Source: Saccoglossus kowalevskii (Eukaryota; Hemichordata; Enteropneusta; Harrimaniidae). Taken from it: a stretch of DNA of 31,122 nucleotides. Below, in pieces: positions 9,401-17,305 of this stretch; position 1 is the stretch's first letter; every line of letters begins with the position of its first letter. The notes beneath the pieces were generated by a model, which saw only the letters and a program-made list of their open reading frames with translations, had not been told where the DNA came from and searched no databases. A program made the position numbers and the translations under genes. The stretch lies in contig NW_003119932.1 in the NCBI RefSeq assembly GCF_000003605.2, positions 145,098 through 176,219 of the forward strand. Reading direction: 5' to 3'.

Positions 9401-11660
9401 ATTGAACATTTATCAACATATTGAATATCAACTCTAACCAAACTTTGATGGAGCTTATTATATTAATTCATCAAGAATTAATTCTCTCAACATTTGACAA
9501 CATACTGAACATCAACTTTAATTAATGCATCATCCTTTGTCAAAAAATGTTGGATTATCATCTCTAAGCAACACAGATGGAGCTCAACATTTGTTGACAA
9601 ATGACCAAGGTAAGGCTTAACATGTGACATTGTTGAAATGTCTACTCTACACTCCTATGGACTTCACATTTGTATCAATATATTGAACATGAACTCTAAT
9701 TAACACTCAGATGGTATTTATGTTGAGACAAATAAAGCACTCAACATTAACTTGAAATGTTATCTGAGTTTGGTTATCTCTATATAACCAACACATTGGT
9801 GTGACCCAAACCAAACCTTTTCTTTAAAGGTTGAATAAATTGGTGAGCTGAACAAAAATCACCTCAATTATTTTTTTTATTTAATTTATCATGTTAGCCC
9901 TTTAGCCTTTTGAATACCAAACTCTACTTTCACAGAATAAAAGTATTATTTAAAAGTATTTTTTCAACAAATTTTATCAGGAACTTGTAGACTTTGTGAA
10001 ATTATGTTCAATTAAAGAAAATACATAAATAAATACAAACTGCAGCCCCAAAAATGTTGGTGTTAAATGTGTGCACTTGCCTGTGTGAAGAGTGGTGTCC
10101 TGACATCACCATATATCTCTACATTATGGTATTTAACCCAATAATGAGAGTGTGGTTTACCAAGAAACTCAACATGATACCAGAGTACATCACCATCATC
10201 ATCAGTGCTATGATAAGAATTGCTCACAGGATCAGGAGAAAGAATTGCTGGCCACCTTAACAGGGAAGAAAGACAAAGATTAGCATATGACACAGCAGTA
10301 TGCCCTTTAAAAAACAGTGGCTTGCGATTTTCTTTCATCTGATTTGTCAAGTGCATGATAGTTGGGCGTCTCCCCCTTTTGTCAGCTATTGATTTTTTAG
10401 AAAACTTTATGTGACACATGGTGCCATTCATGTACATTTAAATCATTCATTTCATGCCTTCATTCAATTGATATGTTTTGTTGATACCAAAACTATTTTT
10501 TAGAGAAAGTATATGTATTTTTTTTGTTTGCGTCAATGATGCATCAAAAATCACTATTTCTGGTTGTGTCATTTGGAAGCCCCAGTCATCACATAGTGTG
10601 TCATCTCCCATGCCACGCCATGGCAGGTAAAACATATTGTTTGTTTACATGTAATCTATATAAGCACTGCACAATGTCAAATGCACCATTATAACTACTT
10701 TTCTACATTACAGTGAAGGCTTTCATCAACAGTTTACTCAAATGCGATAAAAAAACTTACTTGACATGACCTTGCATCTTAGCCCATACTAAAGATCCTA
10801 TCGGTAGTTGACTGTATACATATTTATAACCATACTTGAGGAATGAGTTCTCTTTACATCTCTCTTCTTGGCAACCACAGCTGTTATGCTGTTTATCTTT
10901 GTTCATACTACAGTACCATTTTCTGTTATCTGTTAATTGTTCAGCTTCTTGTTGTGAAATTCTTCTCCATTTCAGACACGAGTTATGCTCACATTGAACC
11001 CATGTGTCTTTCTCAATCTGATATATAAGAATGTCAAGTATAACACACAAGCTCATTTTTTTTTATTGAAGTTGATTTTTCCCTCTCACATAAACATTTG
11101 TTCAATTCAGTATCAAAGCAGGACGACTGCTATGCTTTACAGAAACTAAAGTACAAGGGTGCTTGGTAGTCTTGTCATAAGAACACAAATAACACACTAG
11201 TGTAATTCTATAATCTGGAAAAAATCAGGGTTAGGGTTAGTTGTAGGTTTGATGTTCATAAATTGCAATAGTTGGGACTAAGTTTCAGAATAATTTTGAT
11301 ACATTGTTAAAATAATGTTCAAAATAGCAAAATATACCCTTGTGGTACACCAACAATATGTAGGCTTCTTTTTCAGATTGTGAAACTAAAAGACTGACTA
11401 GACCTGATTATTCTTACCACTACATTTGTATGTTGAGTGCATTGTGTTGATTCAGTAGTTTCAGAAGAATTTTCTTTGGACTGTCTGCATTTCTTTGACT
11501 CATTTGACTCTAATACAGCACTACAAAGACCATCCTCTAGTGCTGTTGGTTGAGAATACAAGTTGAAATGAATACAAATGAAGCTGATAATATATTTGTT
11601 ATATGAATATCAGTACATACGTTTATTGTTACCTTTTCTTTTCTTTTGTCTTGTCAGCAT
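281..11660 (-). CDS. ZCWPW1: ZCWPW1-like CW-PWWP-ARID chromatin reader, complete 13-exon gene
   Basis: Coding exons on the minus strand: 11633-11660, 11418-11542, 10761-11017, 10081-10255, 9185-9353, 8198-8352, 7517-7621, 6099-6254, 4432-4532, 2545-2705, 1890-2057, 1136-1221, 281-427. They sum to 1833 bp, or 610 residues plus TAG, and all junction phases agree. The ATG at 11660 is the first after an in-frame TAA at 11715-11717. Domains: CW zinc finger about 54-102 (Cys60, Cys65, Cys87, Cys98; Trp57, Trp68, Trp85), PWWP about 122-250, ARID about 346-434, then an acidic tail. In the family, CW binds H3K4me3 and PWWP binds H3K36me3, the pair of marks written by PRDM9 at meiotic hotspots; ARID binds DNA. 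Nuclear location and a meiotic role are inferred. Vertebrate ZCWPW1 is of similar length (about 650 residues) but has no ARID that I know of. No AATAAA was seen between the stop and the window edge. Confidence 0.88.
1136..1221 (-). CDS. ZCWPW1: ZCWPW1-like exon 12
   Basis: Residues 534-562 (PNTTPEIMKLKFYSNF...). Acceptor ATATTTTCAG and donor CAG|GTTAGT are clear, and phases 1 and 0 fit the neighbours. No domain recognised. Confidence 0.75.
1500..1755. repeat. GC-richer dispersed repeat in ZCWPW1-like intron
   Basis: A block with GGGGGTCCGGGGCATGCTCC, GGAGGGGCGACGCCCCC and CGAGGGGGCAACTACCCCC, unlike the AT-rich surroundings. Blocks of this style are common interspersed repeats in marine invertebrates. 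I saw no terminal repeats and cannot name the family. A 117-codon minus frame across it is not a gene. Confidence 0.5.
1890..2057 (-). CDS. ZCWPW1: ZCWPW1-like exon 11, acidic region
   Basis: Residues 478-533, with LNLDDEDAMNDMKEIENMLS, an acidic helical stretch. A similar pattern (YLKEMQNMANEIDLL) recurs in the last exon, so this may be a short repeated helix. No named domain. Phase 1 at both ends. Confidence 0.8.
2545..2705 (-). CDS. ZCWPW1: ZCWPW1-like exon 10, end of ARID
   Basis: Starts NILPYELYKGG, the (L/I)xPYE signature that ends ARID domains, joined in frame to YYQR of exon 9. The rest (to residue 477) is Ser/Thr-rich and probably disordered. Acceptor CTAATAG, donor GTAATA, phase 1 out. 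Confidence 0.9.
3223..3337. mobile_element. 115-bp MITE flanked by TTAA
   Basis: Imperfect terminal inverted repeats: left AGCGGAGGGGTTGTCGAGCAA, right (read inward) ACCGGAGGGGTCGTCACGCAA. 17 of 21 positions match. TTAA flanks both ends (3219-3222 and 3338-3341), as expected for a piggyBac-type target duplication. It has no coding capacity and sits in the intron between exons 9 and 10 of the ZCWPW1-like gene. Confidence 0.65.
3480..4215 (+). repeat. Tandem-core repeat, 222-bp duplication, microsatellite and hairpin
   Basis: Two copies of a 222-bp unit start at 3713 and 3935 (CATGTATCCTAACATGTA), preceded by a more degenerate copy. Sub-units each contain an AAGATGGC(C/T) and CATTTTGAAT-like segment. 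The array ends with a GGAC tetranucleotide run (4152-4168) and a hairpin, TTCGA-ACTTCGC-TCGAA, followed by CTAAT. This is the layout of Helitron-derived pearl/HINE-type elements. The 5' end is not clear. Confidence 0.65.
4432..4532 (-). CDS. ZCWPW1: ZCWPW1-like exon 9, middle of ARID
   Basis: Residues 391-424, with GGWSIIYREATG, SGATTAKNYYQR: the Trp of the central helix, then the Ser-x-Ala-x-x-x-(K/R)-x-x-Tyr helix that contacts the major groove in ARIDs. Flanked by acceptor ATTATTTAG and donor GTAAGT. Only the frame dictated by exon 8 gives this match. The other open frame is not ARID-like. Confidence 0.85.
4861..5883 (+). mobile_element. Pearl/Helitron-like element with 157-bp tandem cores
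   Basis: A perfect inverted repeat GCTCCGCTGT (4861-4870) / ACAGCGGAGC (5874-5883) bounds the element, and TA flanks both sides. Inside are about five and a half cores: the segment TTGGACTTG recurs at about 5152, 5309, 5467 and 5624, with relatives at 4946 and 5782, so the period is 157-158 bp. The first unit carries an extra 49-bp partial duplication. A short ACGG-like run (5825-5838) and a 3' hairpin (5855-5883, arms GCTTCGCTCGAC / GTCGACAGCGGAGC) close it. No coding capacity. Confidence 0.75.
6099..6254 (-). CDS. ZCWPW1: ZCWPW1-like exon 8, N-terminal half of ARID
   Basis: Residues 339-390 include FMETRGMPIKRLPNW, VSLYQLYMQV and KEMGGYHR. These match the ARID pattern F(M)..RG.PI...P....  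then (D/S)LY.LY..V...GG. Phase 0 at both ends, acceptor ATTTAG, donor GTAGGT. Confidence 0.9.
7517..7621 (-). CDS. ZCWPW1: ZCWPW1-like exon 7, linker before the ARID
   Basis: Residues 304-338, phase 0 at both ends, acceptor ATTATACAG and donor GTAAAG. No recognised domain. Because its 105 bases are a multiple of three it could be skipped without a frameshift. Confidence 0.78.
8198..8352 (-). CDS. ZCWPW1: ZCWPW1-like exon 6, charged linker
   Basis: Residues 252-303. An acidic start (MYEFGENDEV) is followed by a basic stretch, KREKTVKKHCEKRNVKIKKH, probably a nuclear localisation signal. Acceptor ATTACAG, donor GTAATA, phases 1 and 0. No domain recognised. Confidence 0.8.
8616..8975 (-). repeat. 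Dispersed repeat, family B, two tandem copies
   Basis: GA(T/C)CAAGATCTGG followed by TTGATT(T/C)TGATGAATTT starts at 8616 and again at 8897, a period of 281 bp. A related single copy lies on the other strand at 27830-28060. The element sits in the ZCWPW1-like intron between exons 5 and 6. The 129-codon minus frame across it is not a gene. Confidence 0.6.
9185..9353 (-). CDS. ZCWPW1: ZCWPW1-like exon 5, end of PWWP domain
   Basis: Residues 196-251: a lysine-rich stretch (QKPKKKTKHS), then a helical part, FDIAVGEAHTLISISCTERL, which fits the C-terminal helices of PWWP domains. The acceptor is CAGCAG, so the first Gln may be optional. Donor GTAGAG, phase 1. Confidence 0.85.
9410..9745. repeat. 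Degenerate repeats in intron 4
   Basis: The phrase CAACATATTGAA(T/C)ATCAACTCTAA appears in variants at 9414, 9499 and 9676, with CTCAACATTTG motifs between them. The spacing is irregular, so this is an old or rearranged array. Confidence 0.35.
10081..10255 (-). CDS. ZCWPW1: ZCWPW1-like exon 4, PWWP core, GC donor
   Basis: Residues 137-195 begin KWPAILSPDP and continue through WYHVEFLG and HYWVKYHNVEIYG, the usual PWWP beta barrel. The motif reads HVKWP instead of (Y)PWWP. The acceptor is TTAAG. The donor is CAG|GCAAGT, a GC-AG intron; the nearby GT would put the next exon out of frame. Confidence 0.88.
10761..11017 (-). CDS. ZCWPW1: ZCWPW1-like exon 3, CW zinc finger and PWWP start
   Basis: This exon holds the diagnostic domain. 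WVQCEHNSCLKWRR (from Trp57) and KWYCSMNKDKQHNSC (to Cys98) give the four zinc-binding cysteines and the three tryptophans that define CW fingers; two of the tryptophans normally cage the methylated lysine of H3K4me3. The exon ends inside the PWWP domain after LPIGSLVWAKMQGHV, where SLVWAK is the conserved first strand. Donor GTAAGT, phase 2. Confidence 0.92.
11418..11542 (-). CDS. ZCWPW1: ZCWPW1-like exon 2, Ser/Thr-rich linker
   Basis: Acceptor CAACCAACAG, donor GTAAGA, phases 1 in and 0 out. It encodes residues 10-51, rich in Ser, Thr, Glu and Gln with no recognised domain, and looks like a disordered N-terminal arm. The TTG before the acceptor is not a start. Confidence 0.8.
11633..11660 (-). 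CDS. ZCWPW1: ZCWPW1-like exon 1 (start codon)
   Basis: ATG at 11658-11660 opens a basic nonapeptide (MLTRQKKRK) that ends in phase 1 at a GTAACA donor. Position -3 is A. An in-frame TAA 54 bases upstream supports this start. The 5' UTR boundary and transcription start are not visible. Confidence 0.75.
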
Positions 11661-11813
11661 TATATTTGCAATGCACCCCGTTATGTGTCTTAGTGTACGA
11701 TCCAACTTTGATGTTTAATAATACTGGGTGAGGTTAAAGTGCTATGAAGAAAAAATAAGCATCTGATGTATCATAGGCAAGTATTACTGCAGTCAAACAG
11801 GTGATATGACTTT

Positions 11814-11836
11814 GACGCGCTTCGCCTTCGTGCGTC
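11814..11836. repeat. CTTCGC-loop hairpin upstream of the ZCWPW1-like start
   Basis: GACGCGC / GTGCGTC arms (one mismatch) around TTCGCCTTC. It resembles the terminal hairpins of the tandem-core elements in this window, but no core array is attached. It lies about 150 bases upstream of the start codon, so it may instead be part of the promoter region. Confidence 0.35.
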
Positions 11837-11837
11837 C

Positions 11838-13975
11838 AGAAATGCACCCAAAGGGTCGCACAATTTGCCTAAAACTAAAGACCTAATATATGTATGGTCA
11901 ATCTTTTCAGTCTGACTGATATATTTGAGATTTCTGCCGATCTTAAAACAATTCTCAACTCTTTTTGCGTAAGGGCCAATCCCCTGAGTGATGCCTGCGT
12001 TTCAACTTTGTGCGAAGCCGCCAAAAAATCAATGGCACATCCATTCAGTCACGGTCAAAACCATGTACATGTAAAATATATTTATCGTACTAGTCATGTT
12101 CAGAATTAATCTGTAGCATCTACCACGAACAACGTCATTGTCGCATTGTAAATACCTCTCACAAAATGTGCTCCTAGAGTCTCTAATATACACAAATGAT
12201 CTGCGCCGACTGAAGCAGACTGTAGACTCCAAACATTTGTTACATGTTATAAGAGCGCCACCAACGGTACTGAACTATACTTCTTCCAACTATTGTCTTT
12301 TCAACCATAGGTACTCATTTTCTCATTACTCATTTTCTCCATTCTTACAATGAAAATGTAGGTGCGGAGAAAACTTGTGTACAACATTATGTGTCTGTTT
12401 TGGGGGCATGTTATTATTATTTTCTATGTCAAGGATATTTTTGGTCGGTATCGTAGGTGAAAAATATGACACATGGTCAAAAATTAAGTTTTTTTTACTA
12501 GATACTAGTCATAAACGCACGGTTAATTACACTCCCACTTTATAGTATTGCTTATGACACCTCCCATTGATTATTATGATCATCACTATGAAAACGTACA
12601 TAAAATCAAACATTATTTTTGTAATCACTCAAGACCACATTATCTTATTTTAGCAGCGATTTTTGGGCTCTGCTGTTCTGTACAAAAACGATTATGTTCA
12701 GTAAGATTTGTCAGGAACTCCACAATAAAATAATTTCAACGCCCAAATCGTGTTTCTCTTTTGTCATAAATGTATAAATGTGAACTTTTTGTAACAATGT
12801 TTCACAAACAACTCATGGCCCATGCTTGATATCAAACTAGCGCCCCCAAAGTTCATTTTTTTGCATTTTGGTATACAGTAAAAAGTTTCGGCAGTTAGCA
12901 GTATTCGCATGATGAATAAATAAATATATCAGTGAACGAATATTGCTAATACTGCCCCCAACGGTGAGATTTCAACAACCGTTTGGTTCTACTACATATT
13001 CATATAACCTGTTTCAGTAATAATCTATCCTCAATAAACTCAGACCGCAAATGAATGTCACAGATAATATGAAACATTTACATTCCTTATGAATAGCTTT
13101 CTTTACCCCAGAACTTATCATACCAAAATATGTATCTGTTTTACCAATTATTGCTTTTGGGGATTGATAAGATGGCGAAAAGGTGAGCATTAGTTCACTT
13201 AGTGAATGGAGGCAGAATTTTGGAATTTAAATTACTCATGAGCACTTGGTGCAATTCCTGAGATTATGCGGGTCCCCTATGGACAATCCCGATACTATGA
13301 AAGATGTTCACACGAGATTAGTATGTTCACACGAGATTAGTATTGCTTCCTTTTAAACGTGAAATTCGACATATGATCCTTATTAATACATAAATAGGAG
13401 AGGCTCTTTAGTACCAGGCTTTAGTATCACAGAAGTTGATTGGTCAAAAGTGTGGCTCAATCGAACTATTAACCCCACTTCGGAAAGAAAGTTGTGCTGT
13501 TTTAAGTATAAACGTCTTGCCTAATTGCTTAAATGTATACACGTGGGGAATAGCTGGACAGAAATTATGTATATGTAACACAACTTATATGATTAAACAC
13601 TATTTCAATAATTGTAAAAGCCAATGGAGAGTTTCTGAAAACATGTTGACACTCATCTGTCACTAATACTCAAATACACTGTGAAATAGCTACATGTATT
13701 ATACCGTCACCTATATACGGAATGGCTAATTACAATTAATGTGTAAATTTATGTAATAGCGATGTTCAAAAATTATAAGCCGTGGCTGCTCTGTGAGAAC
13801 AAAAAAGTACTTGAACCATAAAATTGTTGTAAAATATGGAATCTGTATTAAAAATCGATGTATAATGATTGACTTGTTTGTTCTTTTACAACAATACTGT
13901 GTTTATCATTTTAATGTCGGATGTACATCTCGAAGAGTGCGTGTAATGCATACAATGTTAAAAAGGCGGTGGTCG
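11838..13975. other. Intergenic region upstream of the ZCWPW1-like gene
   Basis: No gene seen. AT-rich. It contains a CCAAT box in GGGCCAATCCCC near 11973 and a 19-bp tandem duplication (ATGTTCACACGAGATTAGT at 13304-13322 and 13323-13341). Open frames here are short and not protein-like. Confidence 0.6.
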
Positions 13976-13981
13976 TCACGC

Positions 13982-14110
13982 TGCGCATGTGCGAAATTTG
14001 TGTTGATAAACATTGATTTTCCCATAATCCAATGCGCTCTTCTAATGGAAATCACAAGTGTGAGGTTTGACTGGGCGCGACTTGCACCAATTACCGCCGG
14101 TGACTCTTTC
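13982..14110. promoter_or_regulatory. CpG-bearing promoter-like patch with NRF1-type site
   Basis: TGCGCATGTGCG (13982-13993) resembles the NRF1 palindrome. CCAAT boxes lie at about 14029 and 14093, in a stretch with unusually many CpGs (GGGCGCGACTTG, TTACCGCCGGTGA) for this AT-rich window. No adjoining exon is obvious. It could serve either flanking gene or a noncoding RNA. Confidence 0.35.
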
Positions 14111-14199
14111 CATACCTTCCAATCACCTAAAAAAATACCAAATTATAGTTTGGTAACGTCTCAGTTTTCACTCGTTGATCTGAGCAACAGCTAAAGCTT

Positions 14200-15825
14200 T
14201 CGAAATCTGAAAATGTCAGAAACTCGTAAATTTAAAACAAACATCCCACCCTTCGACGGGCACCGTAGTAGTCGCCTCATCACTGGTGCAGTGTCCCAAG
14301 GATATATATTCATGTGTCTCCTATGAGTTATAAGTTTGTCCAAACTTCCTATATTGACTGTTCTTATTGCTCGCTGAATAAAAAAGTAATGTTTAACCAG
14401 ATTTGGACTTTGATCTTGAAGAAACCAGTGCAAAACCTCAACATTTACAAAGTCATTAAAGTTACTTATAAAAAGAAAAAAATGTCAGCTAAGGATACAA
14501 TTTTCGACGTAATGCTTAAATGAGGTCATTCTGTTTTATTGGTTGAGCAGCATGCATTTATTGTTGTATTAAACCCAGGTCTATTGCAATTCACATATCA
14601 GGCACGAATATTGGTCAGTCTAATTACAGAATCATTGCATTTTTGTTGTTTTTGTTTTGGTATAGTTTTTATGGGTATCTTGAGTCATTATATTAGATTC
14701 TCATCGTAACTAAAAATATAGCAACATTGTCGTTAATAATCAATTTGGTTTTAAACGCAGATAACCACAGATATGTTTATTAAAAAAACAACAACATTTG
14801 ATTACATGTGAATAGTTTACACAGCGAGTCCTCCCATCAAAAAGGAAACAAAACTAAGAATAAATAAGTAGTTTAAAAATAAAAATGTATGCTCACTTTG
14901 TTAACTTTTGTAGAAGGGACATTCTTTAGCGTAATGATTGGTCTTAATTAGCCAAATCGGGGGAGTGTCTAATAACTATCATATGTGATGAATGCTTAAC
15001 TTCTCTGCAAATTGGGTCCATCACTTTGTAATGTCGTTTTGACTGATTTGCCTAGTATCTCCAGTTCGCGCTTGTGTGGCCATGGAATTGTGGACACATC
15101 GGTTGTTTGCTTTATGCTATGCTGTGATTGTTACTTAAAATGACTTCCCTGTTTAGAACGCATCAACCATAAATAGTTAATTAAAACGGAAGTGAGATAA
15201 ACTCTTCAAAAATATAAAGTGCTTCAAGCACTCATTTATTTATTTATTTATTGTTAACCTACGCATTGAACGAGATAGACAAAAAAGAACCCAGACATCT
15301 TAAATGTATGTGACATCAATGTAATATTAACAATACATTTCGTTTTCAGGTGAAAGACAATGTCAATTGTAAGTATCTGTTCACATAATTTATATAAAAC
15401 GTAATTCAACAGTATTGCAGCAAACCACTAGAGAAAAAACAAATCACCAGGCTATACGGTAACGAACAAATGCGTATCCAAGTAGCCCAGTACATTGAAA
15501 CGAGTCCATAATCAAGCCCTAACTTAACCCACAACAGATTTCTTATTCACCGTGAGACAGTAATTTGATTTCTCATTTTTTCTAGTTTGTTCGACTTTTG
15601 TTCTGTATTTTTTTCTCTCTAACCATTGCATAATATTACCGGTATTTTTATTATAAAAAACTATATAAACCATTCGTTTACCATATAATTTTGTGCTAAT
15701 CATATCACGTTGTTTATGTAGCCATGTTTTTCAAGATTTCTACATTGTCCTCTGAATCGTCCATAATACTGTGGTGCGTGACCTACATGTAATTATTCAA
15801 CGGAGGTGTTTGGGTGCCACAGGTT
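14200..15825. other. Intergenic AT-rich sequence
   Basis: No gene seen. It holds a short TTTA tetranucleotide run at about 15232-15251. The open frames are short and of unbiased composition. Confidence 0.6.
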
Positions 15826-15880
15826 GTCACGTGACCATATTAAGTCACTTGATTGGATGTGGATAAGATCGCCATCTTTG
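15826..15880 (+). promoter_or_regulatory. Candidate promoter (E-box, inverted CCAAT, YY1-like)
   Basis: GTCACGTGAC (15826-15835) is the E-box/CLEAR palindrome. ATTGG (15852-15856) is an inverted CCAAT box, and CGCCATCTTTG (15870-15880) is the YY1 motif in the orientation common just after animal transcription starts. A clean splice donor follows 114 bases later. I infer this to be the start of TMEM98 transcription. Confidence 0.45.
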
Positions 15881-15993
15881 TTGTCCTGAACGAAGTCGGC
15901 CAAGTATATACTGTTCCCAGGATTTGAGTTGTACATGTGTTATATAATTTTTCACACAGCTACGGAGACCCTAACTTGGGTCAACAGTGACAG
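15875..15993 (+). other. Candidate 5' noncoding exon of TMEM98
   Basis: The stretch ends at a strong donor, ACAG|GTAAGG (15994). The next plausible acceptor for a leader exon is TGTGTTTCAG at 22686, immediately before the exon with the TMEM98 start codon. The 5' boundary is only inferred from the promoter motifs. Confidence 0.35.
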
Positions 15994-15999
15994 GTAAGG

Positions 16000-17305
16000 T
16001 CACAGCCTTTTACGTACATGATCGACGGTCGTTCCAGTCCAAAACATCAGCTCGTCCCGACGGAAAAGTCCTGACGAACGAAACTTGTTGATTTTCGGTT
16101 TGACTTTTTGTGAGTTCATCTAGTACTAGTACGAGAGACCAACTCGAACATAATGTAATATAAACTATCCCCCTAAAGTTGTTCGCTGATTCTTTATTCC
16201 CATGTCTATGTTTTAAAGAGTGTGTGTCCGTTGATTTACAGTGTGGGCCGTGTTTTGCCCAATGTTGAGACTCTGTCAACACATCCGTTTAACCTTACTT
16301 ACGTTAATCAACTCTCAGACTGAATCAATCTAAACCCTGTACACACTGGCGTATTATATGTAATGAATTATCATGTAGATGAAAGATATATCCCCTAATT
16401 GACGACTTTAGAATTAGAGAGCGTACTCTACGTTAGTTGTGGTTCTTGTTGCAGTATAAATATAAACAATAGTGTGAGTAAACCGTGACTCATAATATAC
16501 TGCCCTGTATCAGCCTGTGACAGTGTTACTGTTAGCACAACAAGTTATATAATTGGGTGTAGTGTCTTCCTGCCGAAAAATGATCGTTATTATAATTTTG
16601 ACAATCCATACCAATTTATTAGTATGACTTGTGTTGTTTGATTACCCAGTGTTTTTTTTGAATTACAATGCCATAAGATAAATTTTCATTTATTATTGCA
16701 GAAGGAGATCAATGTGGTGGATTAAATAATATTAAGAGGATTACAAAAAATATATATATTTTAATCCATTTACAGTATTTACTCTATTATTGCCTGTGCT
16801 ATGCGTGGTTTTCTGTCATTTTCAGTCCGGATATGTCTTGTGCTTCGTCTGTCAGGTCTGTCCAGACTAACCCTAACATAGCCTATTCGCCAAATGGCAA
16901 AAGTTGAGGGAGTGTAAATTTTAGAAACAAGCCAAAAAACACAAATAAATACTCAACACGATTTCGACAGATTGTAGTGAATTCTTGAAAAAATTCAAAA
17001 TGACATGCTGACATTGGATTATTTTTTTTATTTGCCTGAAGATATTTTCTTTGACTGAATTTATTCTGTTTTCTGGCTGGTTATGGTACTGTATTTGTTT
17101 TATTAGTAGTGCATGTGTTTTATACATAAATTACATAGGGGTGTGTCTTTGGTCAAAATAAGTAAAATTTAAATTATTCAGCACAAGTACAATTTATTTA
17201 GTTTTTATGCGCTTCTAGTAGAGAAAATATATTATTCTGTTAACCTATTTTATCTACCAATTCAAGTGATGTTCCATGCCTTATTCAAGTTGAATTAAAA
17301 AAAAT
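16000..17305. other. No gene seen
   Basis: AT-rich sequence, probably within the long 5' intron of TMEM98 if the candidate leader exon is real. No repeats with clear ends. Confidence 0.5.

Noticed and set aside
11228..11245. Telomere-like TTAGGG repeats
   Set aside because: Only two units (AGGGTTAGGGTTAG), expected by chance.
13793..14194. 133-codon plus-strand frame
   Set aside because: No domain, ordinary composition, and it overlaps a promoter-like patch.
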